From: Archilochus colubris
Lineage: Eukaryota; Chordata; Aves; Apodiformes; Trochilidae
Assembly (NCBI GenBank): GCA_023079485.1
Contig: CM041090.1
Span: forward strand, 37,102,874-37,166,873
Direction: 5' to 3'
Length of the DNA stretch: 64,000 nt
Part shown: positions 10,088-20,999 of the stretch, piece by piece
How positions within the stretch are numbered: position 1 is the first letter of the stretch
How the letters are laid out: each line of letters opens with the position of its first letter
Translations under genes and position numbers: made by a program
The notes under the pieces: model-generated
Database searches by the model: none
What the model was told of the DNA's origin: nothing
Seen by the model: the letters and a program-made list of their open reading frames with translations, nothing else

Positions 10088-13039
10088 AGAATGACTTTTG
10101 TTTAACAAAGGCAATGTACTATTTAAAGAATCAGGGTCTAACCTGCCAATATTGCCATGACAGTTTTGATCTCAGGCTGGATGAATTGAGCTTTTATTTC
10201 CTCACTGTCTTTTCTGCTGAGATTAACGTGACCAGGTGGAGGACACTTTCAGACTCCAGTTAGGATTGTTTCCTGGTATTGTTCATACAATATGCTGTAT
10301 ATTTGGTGATGAATTCCCCGTCTCCTCCTAAAGGGAGGGCTCAGCTCTGTGGCCAGGGAAGGGCACTGTGGCCCGTGCTGGAGTGGATCACTAGAATTTA
10401 TTTGTGTGGGTATTGTGCATGCACAGCCTTTTATTTCAAGTATCCTCCTGCTCTTTTAACATAGAAATAATAATGGTGATTTATGTAACAAAACAAAACT
10501 AAGAGAAACTCTCTCAGCTGCACTCCCTGAGGTGCTGGGAGGTAACTTCTTTCTTGAAAGACTCCTTTTACTGATGCCATTTCTACTGAACTGTTAGAGT
10601 AACATTATATAGATTCTCTTTGCAGCATTCAGTGATGGTGTCCGGTTCTGTCAGTATCTTCATTAGGATGTCCCACTTTTGCAGTGTTGGGGTTGCTCTC
10701 CAACTGTCCTCTCCATTGCCCCTGGCAGAAAGACTTTGCATGAGGTCTGAGCAAAGGAGAGAACAATTGTAGTTCAGCTCCTCAGGAGTTGTGAGCAGGT
10801 TTGAAAGCCTGAAGTCAAAAGGCTGCAGTTAATCCCCCTCCACACTCTTTTCTGATGATGTTTATCAGTCTGCAACTGCCTTCAAGAAAGAGAGAAAATA
10901 ATGAGTCAGGATGAAATTCCCTTTAGTACAAGGCACCTGGATGATAATGTTTGAGTGAGAGGGTGGTGGATGTGTTGGGGAGATGAAGTCTTCCCTAGGG
11001 TGCTGCCTGGTGGTCTTGCCTTGGACTCTTGGAAGGTTTCAGTGCATGGAGGCAACAGAGCAGGCTGGCAGTGCCCCCACACAGCTGATTTTATCATGTA
11101 TACTTAGTCCCTTAAGCCTCTTCTATATGGTCTGATCCTCCTATTAGCTGGCCCACATCAGCATCTCCCAGTCTTGAACCATGCTCAGACCCCATCTGCA
11201 CCTCCTGGGATGGAGCATCACCCACCACATAGTTCTGCTGGTTTCACAGGCTCTTTGCTCTCTTGTTTGGAGCTGAGGTTTTGGTCTGTACCTCAGTGTG
11301 GTGGGATTTTTTGTCTCTATCTTTGCACTGGTTTTGAATCCAGATCCATGTCATGCACAGCAGAAATGACCATCACAGCTTCAGAGCTGTTAACTGGTAC
11401 ATCTTGAAGCCATCCCAGCAGAAGGGGCTTTCCCCTCAATGCTTAGATGACCTCTTGAATCAAAATCCCATGTTTTCAAAAGTGCCTGGAGTAAAACATA
11501 TCTGTACTGCAAGGCATCACTGTCAATCAGGTAAATAGAAGACATGTTTATAATTACTGGGCAACTGGGCATCCCTACCAGACACCAGTACCAGTTCCAT
11601 TACTTAGGAAACTTCCATCACATTAGGAAACTGAACTAAATAACTTCATAACAAATTAAAAAAAAATTAAAAATAAAATCCAACAATAAAAAAACCCACA
11701 ACCAAACAGCCAAGCCCAAACCAAACCATCATTTTCCAGTACTAGCAATTAGGAACCTCCATCATACATATCTTCTGCTGTGAAACCCATAAAGCCCCAA
11801 AAGTTCGTAAGAAAGCCAGAGAGTCATTACCTCTGTTGTGTTAGTTTGTGGAGGCTTTTGGAGAGATGATTGTCTTTCTCATTTGCTGTTCTTTTCTGGC
11901 CTATTTCTGCCCTTTCTCCAGTTCTTTTTTTTAGGTAATTGTAGACAGAGAGGGAGAATGAAAAGTAATTGAACGGGGCAACTCTTCCAGCACTTGGTGG
12001 TTGGCTGGCTGCTCATTTTAGTTTTCCACAGCTGCAGATGCTGCTGACAAAACTTTCAGCTGTGTTTTGCAGCTGCTGTTCTAGCACAAGTGCAAATTGG
12101 TAACTCTGCAGCCCTACTTTGGTCTGCAAGAACAACCACTACTTGCAAAACAACAGGACCTTTGAGGTCCTGCTCTAAATCCTACCCTAGGACTCTGAAA
12201 GAGTCAGGAGGTTATAGGGATAGGGAGTTACAGGGTTGCTGCAGGCTGATGGATGTACAGACCTTACAGGTGCAATTCAAGTGCCAAGCTTTGAAGATTT
12301 GAATGTTCTTGCCTGATGGGGGTTGCTGGTTAAGAAAACACCCAGCAACTGCCCAGTGAATAGGTGAGTCACACAGGCTGTCTATGGGCCAGGTTTTGGT
12401 CGAGTTCTTTGAATGTGTGAATGTGATGCTGCAAAAGAGCCCGCAGGGTGGTGGGGGTGACTTTGTTAGAGAGCTTTAGCCTTAATGCCATTCCTCTGCC
12501 TTTGTGAGGGATTTCACTTCTTTCTCTGTAACTGGTATTAATTCTAGATAGCACTGCATGGCATGCAAAGGAATCTCTATTTAGGTTTATCTTGCAAGTC
12601 AGGTGTAACTTTGTGGCACTTTACAATGAGAGAAGATTTAATAGGATGAATCTGACCTTGCAGATTATTGGGAGTGCAGGATGTCTGTTACAGTTCAAGT
12701 GCAGCTCAGCTGGCTTAAATATATAGTGTTGGCTAAAAGTTATAAATAGTGTAAAATACCAAGTTCATGAAACAAATATTTCCAGGTCCACTTCTTCTAG
12801 TGCTGCTTTGAATTTGATATTCCAATACTGTCCATTGCAATTCCAGTGTAACCAGTTTGAACCTTGTTGGAGGCAGTAGTGCCATGAGTGTCTTGCAAGG
12901 ATGCTCAATGCAGCCTGCAGATGGGCTGCCCCAGGCCTTGGGTGCCAGGGCCCAATTTGCAGGATTGACTCTTGTGGCTATTGCTCTGAAAATTTGTATT
13001 GAACAACTCTGAAGCACTTTGCCTCCCAAATGTCATGGT

Positions 13040-13560
13040 TGGAGCGTTACTTGTTGTTTCATGGAGTTGTCACCAGGGCACCGGCTCTGCTTGCCCGGCC
13101 CTTCGTGGTTGTGCATGATGCAGTGGAGCCCACCTGGGGGGTCCCTTTTGTGTTAAAGAAGCATGAGCCACAGTCTGGTAGTTGACTGCAAGCAACCACC
13201 AATAGTCATTAAGTGCAATAAGGACACAAATGTGTCTCTTCCACCTAAGCCAGTGCTCAAGCAGCTACCAAGTGCAGAGGGAGCCCTCGGCTGCATGCTC
13301 GCCTGTCCTTTAGGAGCTGTGTACCTGTACAGATGTTCCTGCCACGTGCTGGTAACAGCAGACTTTAGCACTTTTACCTTGTGCTTTGTGTGTTCAAAGC
13401 ATTTTACCTGCACACAAGTGGATTTTATCTTTCTGGACTTTGGAATAGAACTAAAATGTGTACAGAAAAGTAAACACTTTCCAAAGCAAACGAACTAGGA
13501 TACCTTTAATAGCGTCTTTGTGTTATATTATATATATGAGATAGGACAGCACTTCAGGAT
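13040..13560 (+). other. CpG-retaining block, candidate distal 3'UTR or conserved element
   Basis: About nine CpG dinucleotides occur in some 500 bases, against a strongly CpG-depleted background. The sequence is non-repetitive and includes a CACGTG E-box near 13343. No CR1 or LTR similarity is seen. It lies 3.2 kb after the KCNH5 stop on the same strand. It could be a conserved distal 3'UTR segment, a regulatory element or part of a non-coding transcript. This is inference from base composition only. Confidence 0.3.
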
Positions 13561-14835
13561 AGTAACTGGTAAAAACTAATTGTTGTAGTGAAGGTTCAGT
13601 TCTTCTGAATTTGTATTTGTAAATCCTTTTTTTCCATCTTTCTGTCTTTGCCAGGGAACAGGGGTTAGAGCAGAGCTGACTCTGGAAGTGACAAACTTAA
13701 GCTTTGCCCATTTTGATTTTCCCTGTTCTGCAGAAGTAGCACAATTATAGGGCCTCGATGCTGATGGCACTGAAGTTTGGGCTCATTGCTAGATTCAAAT
13801 TCAGTCTTCATTTACTACCACATGGAAGGAAACCCTGTTACACAGGTGTGAACTGAAGGTTGAATCTGATGATCATACTGGACCTGAAAGAATATTTTGG
13901 ATCCCAGGACAATTTTAGAGGAGACCTGGCAGCTGCAGACATGATGTTGTACTATGTGCAAACTGTGAGCATTCACTCTGGAAGTAACTGAGACTGTTAC
14001 ACAGATGTCATCATTTGCATGGGTCAGAAAACAGATGATGTGCTCATGAAGTGGCTTGGAGCCTTTCTGAGGAAAAAGAAGACATTCTGAACTGGAAGGG
14101 AAAATAAAAAGCCAAAGGTTTATTACGAATTTAGGAGGGAGAAGGTAGAGAAATATATTATATTGAATTGACACCTTTTTTTTACTTGTATTTTGAGGAA
14201 TTAGAAAACCCAGACTTACCTTTTTGGATGTCAGAATTGGACAAATTGTTTGTTAAAATAAATATTTTTTTCCTAAGTGAGGTGGCATCAAGGTTATACC
14301 TGTTTTTTTAAAAAAGTGTTCAAGTACCATTTTCCTATAGAAGAGGGTTTTAACAGATTTTGTTACTGTTGTTTTTAATAGGCTGTACGTAAAGGCTTTT
14401 TTTTCTGTTCTTTTTTGTACCAGAAGCTCCTGTGTTAACACATATTTTCAGGCCTATAGGACTGAAATTGCTTTATAGTCATACTCCTATCATATGTTAG
14501 AGAGGGGATGAGAAGTGGGATTCTTGTGGACAAAGGCATCTACCTCTCCCTAGCAGAATGGGCTCTGTGTGTCTCCCATCCTGAACTGCAGCTATGAGCA
14601 CTGAACAGCAGTGCTTTGCATATTTCTTGGCATTTCTGGATCTGCACTGCTTTCCTTCAAGGAATTTAAGGAAGGAAAAGTTGAAAATGCCATTTTTCCT
14701 GGATGGTCCCAGTCCTTAACCCATGTCCCTATGCCACCAGAGCAGCACTTTCCCCTGTAGCCTACAGGGAGGAAAAACCTAATCCAGTTACATTTCCACA
14801 TCTAGGAACAATTCTAATCAATTTTAATAACTTTC

Positions 14836-14884
14836 CCCTGTTGTTTTGTTTTTCTTGTTTTTTTTTTTTTCTTCTTTTTTTTAA
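14836..14884. repeat. T-rich low-complexity tract
   Basis: Runs of T are interrupted by G and C (TTGTTTTG, TTTTTC, CTTC). No element body adjoins it. Confidence 0.8.
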
Positions 14885-15189
14885 GCTCTACATTTTTTGT
14901 TATTTTCAATTTGCTATAGTGCTTTCCAAAATTAAATACACTCTTAAAGCAAAAGGCTGAATGGAGCTAAAATAAGACTAGAAGTCCACATTATTTCTGG
15001 CAGGAAAGCAGCAAATGTTCTTACTGACATAAAGAGAATTGTACAAAGAACAGCTTTGTGGTATCTAGCAAGTGACAAACAAAATCATCCTTACTCAGGG
15101 TGCGTTTAGTCATACAGAAAATTGACCTTGTATTGCAGTGGGGCAAAAAGGCATATATTGATTTTGTATGCTCAAATGAGAGAAGCATT

Positions 15190-15470
15190 CCAAATGGCTT
15201 GACCAGACCATGATAAATAAATTATATTAATTTATTATGCTATGCTAATCAGCCTCCTGATGCAAGGCAGGTGGAACCAGGCATCTGGGGGAGTATTCTC
15301 ACAGATCTTTTTATCCATTGTCTGTAAAGCAGATAAATGCACCTCTTCATTATTTTCTGCTTGGAGATGTAAGCTTGCTGGGCCCACAGTCTGAGACTAC
15401 TGGTGTGCACCAACTCTATATCTGGCTGTCTGCCATGAGCACATCAATTAGCCTTAATTAAAAGCCCTAG
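15190..15470. promoter_or_regulatory. Candidate enhancer / conserved non-coding element
   Basis: This non-repetitive segment is dense in developmental transcription-factor words: ATTAATTTATTATG and TTAATTAAAA (homeobox), ATGCTAATC (POU/octamer-like), CCATTGTCT (SOX) and CAGGTGG (E-box). It has no open frame and no resemblance to the repeats in this window. Motif density alone cannot prove function. The call is a guess that needs cross-species alignment. Confidence 0.25.
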
Positions 15471-16705
15471 AAAAAGGATTTTATATTGGGTTGGGTTCAG
15501 TCTGCTCTCCCCCCACAGTGCCATGGCTCTAAGTTATCTGGTTCAGAGCAGATCCAGTTCAGCCTGAGCAATGGCAGAGTATATTTCTCCCTGCCTGGGA
15601 AGGATGTATGGACATGGTGTATGGGTTTGTACCTACCCATTTGTAATAGGGACTCAGATCTGGCCCATTGAAGACAGGTGGTTCAGACAAGTGGGATAAA
15701 TCATGCTCTGGAGGTGCCAGTCTTTAATCATTTAGTGTAATGACTTGAGATTAAACACTTGATTTGTAGACTGCTAGAAGGTAAATGAAGTGAATCCAAC
15801 CCCTAACTCAAAGTCTCAGCGTGATAAAAAGTGCCTCTAGAAGGGACCACTTGCCGTCTTTCCAGCACAGAAGGAATTTCATACAGTATCAGAACAGGGA
15901 ACACTGAAATGTCTCAGCAGGCAGCCAGAAGAGAAGTGCTCACCTCCTAAACTGCTAATGTCAGCTCCATACAGGTATTCAGATGCTCAGTTTTTGGTCT
16001 GGGAAGCTCAGGTTCTTAACTTTTTACACCAATGCCATAGTAGGGTAGTGTAGGGACCCCCATTTGAGATTGTTTTTCATCACAGAGCCCACTGCCAAGG
16101 CACACAGGGGAGTCAGTGACCACTTTTTGAACAGACTGCTACTATTTTGGGATCTTTGGCTGCTCTGGGGTATGGAGGACATTAGGAGTCTTATCATTGA
16201 GCTGTGCCACTCAGTGAAAAGAGGCCAAAGCTTGGAAATGGACAACAAGGGGAAAAATTGTACTGAAGAGCTTCCAGAGCTCAGAGTGAGCAACCATCAG
16301 GAGATTGCCCAGACCACAGCAGGACCCTGGCTCTGTGCTGTGCCATGAGAGGAAAGAAGGAGAAGAATGGATGTAAATAATGATGTCCCACACTGGTGAC
16401 AGATTTCCACTGAAGTCAATACTTGCAAGTCCCAGCATAGTGGCTGTTTGTGTCTTCGTAATTTATTGATTAGGAAGTTGGCAGATTCCTCTCCTTGGGG
16501 TGGCATTTACAGATGAGGCTGGCTGCCCTTTCTGGGGTGACAACTGTGGGAGAGGGAAGGGCCATTAGAGGATACTCAAATATAGATGCCCTTAGGGGAA
16601 TATGTGGGCTTCAGGAGAGCCAAAGCTCTTCCATCTTGCCAAAGACCTGTCAGAAGAGGGCAAATAAAATCCAAACTGGGTAGCATCAGTGTATGGACTC
16701 TATTT

Positions 16706-16785
16706 GAAGCTGACTGCTTTGAGCAGGGGTGGACAAAATTGTTTCCAAAAGGTCCCTTCCAAGCTATGTTGTTTTATCAGTCAGT
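16706..16785 (+). repeat. CR1 LINE 3'-end remnant, plus strand
   Basis: The order AGCTGACTGCTTTGAGCAGGGGTGGAC, then AAAAGGTCCCTTCCAAGC, is the degraded plus-strand 3' tail of CR1. The copy at 58050-58196 shows the matching AGGTCCCTTCCAA block. Both ends are eroded, and the terminal ATTCTATGAT-type motif is no longer clear. Confidence 0.65.
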
Positions 16786-17980
16786 GTTTCCATAAATTTT
16801 AATTTTGCAAGTAGAGAGGAGGTTAAATTTGAAGGTTCTTTGTTGTGTTCTATTATTTTCTGGATTTCAATTTAAATGACATACTGATGAATCCGATGCC
16901 AATTTTCAAGATAATGAGTATTTCTAAGAGCTCATGCTCAACAAGCAGACACAAGAGAAATTTGGCATGTTCTAAAACTACAGCATATAAATAAATTAAG
17001 CCCTTCACTGGGTATCGGTCTTGGTGACCATGCAGTTTCTGGAAGCTTGGGGCTGATACAGATGCATAAGCAACAATCACTCCCTCCTACAACCTCTCTC
17101 CCAGCCCAATGAGAGGTGATAACAGTGTCTAAAATTGCCATACCAAAAATCAGTAGCTTTTGAGGTGTTTTTCGGTGCTGCACTGGCAGACATGCAGCCA
17201 AGGCTATAGGAATGGTGTGAAGGACAGTGGTAGTGGGTTTCTCATTAGTGGCTGGCTCTGGAGGTGATTCTCACACCTCTGGGTTCAGGCAGCTCCTCTC
17301 ACTGTCAGTGTGTGGACACCAGAGATGAAAATAGCCTGGGCTTGTCCAAAGGGCTTGGGTATGTCCATGGGGATCTTGCACATCCCAGCCCCACTCCCAG
17401 TCTCATTCCCTGCTTTTCTAGGCTCACTCCAAGCTTTACACCTGATTTTTTTCTAGGCTGTCTAATCTCCTCCATATCCTTTGCAGGTTACTCAAATAAT
17501 CCTTTCCAAGCTGTGGCTCAGCAGCAAGTCTCAAAAAAAAAAAAGAAATCTGAAATAGTAGGGCAGTTAAACAAACCTTATTTCTTATTTTATTTATGGA
17601 TCATTGGACAGTCTTGAACAGTACGATGTCCCATGGAATGGCAGGGACTGGAGTGTTTGCAGTTTTTAAAGATCCAGTTTGAGAAAGGGAACTCAAGTGA
17701 GACACCAGCTTCACACTCAGTCTAGCACCTGCCTTGTTTGAGAGTTTCCTTTGTTTTCCACCAGCACAGGTGAATTTCTTCTTGGGAGCACTTTGAACTG
17801 GTGCCATGTGGTGCAAGTACAGACCCTCTTCATGTCCTCAGGCAGACCCTAAGGTTCTGCTCAACTTTTCCATGTGTGCTATGCCAGGACATGCAGTCTC
17901 TTTTCTGGTCCTGGGTTCAGAAGAATTTCCTGAGCTGTTACACCTCTTTTCTCTGTCACCACTTTGTTTTCCTAGAAAAA

Positions 17981-18005
17981 AACCAAACCAAACCAAACCA
18001 AACCA
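17981..18005. repeat. (AACCA)5 microsatellite
   Basis: Five perfect five-base units follow a short A run. This is a simple tandem repeat in intergenic DNA. Confidence 0.9.
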
Positions 18006-18316
18006 CCTTTCTGCACTGCTGCCCACCTCTTCCAGGTGGTGGGGTGGGAGAGGACATGCACAGCTCATTTCAAGCAGGCAATAGACTGTGCTTTCTGTTT
18101 GATGAATTGGTAATCCAGGGCTGCTGCCAGGACCATTAGTGGGAGGTCACAGTTCAGTTCATAAATTGGATGTCTTACTCTCATGGAAAAAGTTGGGTTT
18201 AGTTTCTAAAGCAAAACAAAATTTTTGCTGTTCTTCTAATTAGTCCTCTGTTGTCCCTGCAGGATTAATTACTGCCTTCTTCACTTGTGTCATCAAATGC
18301 GGTTTCATAACAGCTT

Positions 18317-18341
18317 CTTTTTTATTATTATTATTTTATTT
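18317..18341. repeat. (TTA)n microsatellite
   Basis: A T run leads into several TTA units and then TTTTATTTTA. A similar TTA array occurs at 54926-54945. Confidence 0.8.
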
Positions 18342-18678
18342 TAGGCATAATTAGGAGTCCTGGCATTACAAACAAGCTCAGTCAGGTGGTACTTAGAAAT
18401 TACAGAGCTGAAATGTCACCTAAACCAGTAGTTTAAACCCAGCTTTTGATACCAACAACCCCATTGCACTCACTGAATATTCAGAGCTCATTGCTTTGGG
18501 ATCATCCGTATGAAAAGTAAGTGCCCTACTCTTTAAAAAAATCAGTAACAGAACGGGGTTTTTTCTGCAGGGTCCTCCCACAATATGGCTCTTAGAAAAG
18601 GACTCTGGGTGCAAGGATGCAATGGCACCTCCCAGCTCTTCCTGCTGCCCATTGATGCTCTGTAGATTTCCAGCCACA

Positions 18679-18694
18679 TTTTTTTTTTTTTTTT
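18679..18694. repeat. Poly-T run
   Basis: Sixteen consecutive T residues with no adjoining element body. Confidence 0.9.
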
Positions 18695-19319
18695 ACTTCA
18701 AGGAAGGGCTGAGTGCCACTGACTGCATAATTCTATCAAGTGGTAAATTCAATTTATTGAGTGGGAGAGGCAGGAGCTAGCAATAAGGCAAGATTTGGGT
18801 TTTAAAGATCTGCCTTGTGGGAATTGGGCAAGCTACCAGAAAGACAATAAAGGATTTATCTGGCAATGTGTGCCAAAAGAATTCTAAACATGTGAGCAGG
18901 AGAATTTATGATAGCAGTGAAAAAGCTCATTAGCGTTAAAGTGCAGAGCAACTCTGTAAAAAGTACCTTTTGACTGTCCCAGTAAAATCCCTGTACTCGG
19001 ACAAGGGGAACCAAGGCTTGTTTCTGGGCAGTGCAGAGCTGGCTCATCAGCTTTCCCAGAAACCTGGCACACCAAACACGTTTCCCCAGATGTAATAGTT
19101 AGCACTATTTTACCAGCATGGGCAAATTTCACAACTAATCTCAATGTATTTCCCCTGCCACCAGTTTCACAGTGATTCAAAGAACCTCCTGAAGCTGGTA
19201 CTGCAGCATTTCCCACAGGACAGGTTTGTTCCCTTCCTGGCATGTCACTGATTGTCAATTATTTGCCCTTTAAGAGAGCTGTGGCTCTGTAAGGGACATG
19301 GGACACCACAGTACCAATC

Positions 19320-19408
19320 CTTTCTTCCTTCCTTCTTTCCTTCCTTGACACCTTTTTTTTTTTTTTTCTCTTTTTTCTCTTTTTTTCTTCTTTTTTTTCC
19401 CCTCCTAG
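19320..19408. repeat. Polypyrimidine tract
   Basis: CTTC tetranucleotide repeats are followed, after a short ACACC break, by long T runs with interspersed C, almost all pyrimidine for some 85 bases. The complementary strand is a purine tract of the kind that can adopt triplex structure. No exon follows the terminal CCTAG that would make it a splice acceptor. Confidence 0.85.
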
Positions 19409-20901
19409 ATTATGAGGTTAGCAACTTGTAGAACTGGGAAGATTGATTAAGTGATGTTGCATCAGGAGATTTAATGAGGTAATGATCTGTTTTGGTCTTG
19501 GTGTTCAGAGAAATAATAAGCTAATAGGAACTCTAGTTGGGGCTGATTTGTTAATATCTTGCTTAAATACCAGCCAGTGACCCAGTGGTTCAGTAAGGTG
19601 GTCTCAGCTGATCTTCTAAGTTGTGTTCTTTGTTTTGAAGGTAAATATTTTCAGGCTTTGAGTGTCTTGTGTAAAGGTTTTATTGAGGTCAGTGGAAATC
19701 TTTCCATTAATTTCTGTAACTCTAACCCAGCTCTCCTAGAGGGATCAGGACAGTCAGTTCTAGCACGGACTGAGATTTCTCAAAACCAAGAAATGAAGGT
19801 GCTAGAATTTTAATTTCAGGCCCTTACCTAATGCAAAAGGGTCCAAGATTTCATACCCTACAAAATACTGCGTGCATGTTTGAAGATGGGGACAGCTAGG
19901 TCAATTTCCATAAAAATCAGTTGAACAGATCAGGGAAAGGGCACTTTTTAATTAATACATCTTTGAGTCCTAATTACTTATTCTGTGTCTGAACTGTCAT
20001 TAAATTCCATCCAAAGTAACTGCTCAAAATTCACGACTGTCTCGAATATCCTTCTGCAAGCCAGACCTTTACATAAGCTGTGCAAACTCTCTCTGGGGAG
20101 GGAGAAGCACAGTGAAAAATAAAGTTGTTATTGGTACTGGAGAGAGATGGTGTGACAAAGCCAGGGGGTTGAGCACCAGGTACTGTGAGACTCTGAATCC
20201 TGCCCTGCAGCCCTGTATCCAAGCATTGCTGATTCAGATGTGCTCAACTTCCAAGTCCTGTTTGCATTTCCTCATGTCTGTCCACAGCAGGAGTGGAGCA
20301 GAGCATCAGGCAGGGAAGGAGCAGCTTGTGTAGGACTTCATGAAGTGTAGCACCCAGCCCAGGCTTTGAAGCCTCAGGGTGAAGTCCTGACTTCCTGGGG
20401 GACACTGGAGTTTTGGGATGGGTTTTAGGGTTCCTCTGCTGCCTCCCTCTTCCCTTTGAAATGCTTCTGAGTTTCCATTTACGTTTAGGCAACGAGTCCC
20501 TTGAATGAAGAAAGATCTGGGGAATACATACGGGGAGGAAAGAGGGATGAGAGGTGGGAATGACCTAGGAAATGTCTCTGTGCCCCCTTGGCTCCCCAGC
20601 AAAATATCCTGGTAATGCACACACAGTATTCCCATAGTTAGTGGTAGGGGACGTTTTTCCAAGTGAATTGTCATCACAGAGGAGCTCATTAGAGTCAAAG
20701 CATGGTACTGTTTTTCCAGCTTTTTTTCTTAGGCTTCCTCCCTCTCACCCAAAACCAACTGAGAACTAAACTGAGCAGGAGCTGCTCAACCTCAGAACCC
20801 TACAGGGTACCCACATGGTCTGTGCTAAGCACCCATCCCTGGGATAACCTGCTGTATTTTCCTTTTTCTCTGCTGAAATGCAGCTGAATGGCCCATACAC
20901 A

Positions 20902-20999
20902 TTTTTTTTTGTTTGTTTTTTTTTGTTTGTTTGGTTGGTTTTTTGTGTGTTTTTTGTTGTTATTTGGTTTTCCTGGTTATTTTCTTTTTTTAATCTTTC
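20902..20999. repeat. T/G-rich low-complexity tract
   Basis: Long T runs are interrupted by GTTT, GGTTGG and GTGTG words. The apparent Phe/Leu-rich open frames across it simply reflect T-rich codons and are not genes. Confidence 0.85.

Larger units (their letters stand above)
9803..10105 (+). other. KCNH5: KCNH5 3'UTR, proximal part
   Basis: This is AT-rich non-coding sequence directly after the TAG stop, running to just beyond the first canonical polyadenylation signal. It begins with a dinucleotide-rich segment, then carries a Pumilio-type word at 9955 and U-rich stretches. The end is inferred from the AATAAA at 10082 followed by a U/G-rich stretch. A longer isoform is possible, because ion-channel mRNAs often use distal sites and the next several kilobases hold no coding sequence. 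Confidence 0.65.
10106..16705. other. Non-coding DNA downstream of KCNH5 (possible distal 3'UTR)
   Basis: No gene is recognised. The stretch includes an A-rich patch at 11650-11725, a CpG-retaining block at about 13040-13560, a T-rich tract at 14836-14884 and an enhancer-like AT-rich segment at 15190-15470. The largest + strand frame, 111 codons at 13163-13498, lies in the CpG-retaining block and resembles no family I know. The first few kilobases may be transcribed as extended KCNH5 3'UTR. Confidence 0.6.

Noticed and set aside
11660..11690. AATAAA words as a distal KCNH5 polyadenylation signal
   Set aside because: They lie in an A-rich patch where such words arise by chance, with no clear T/G-rich downstream element.
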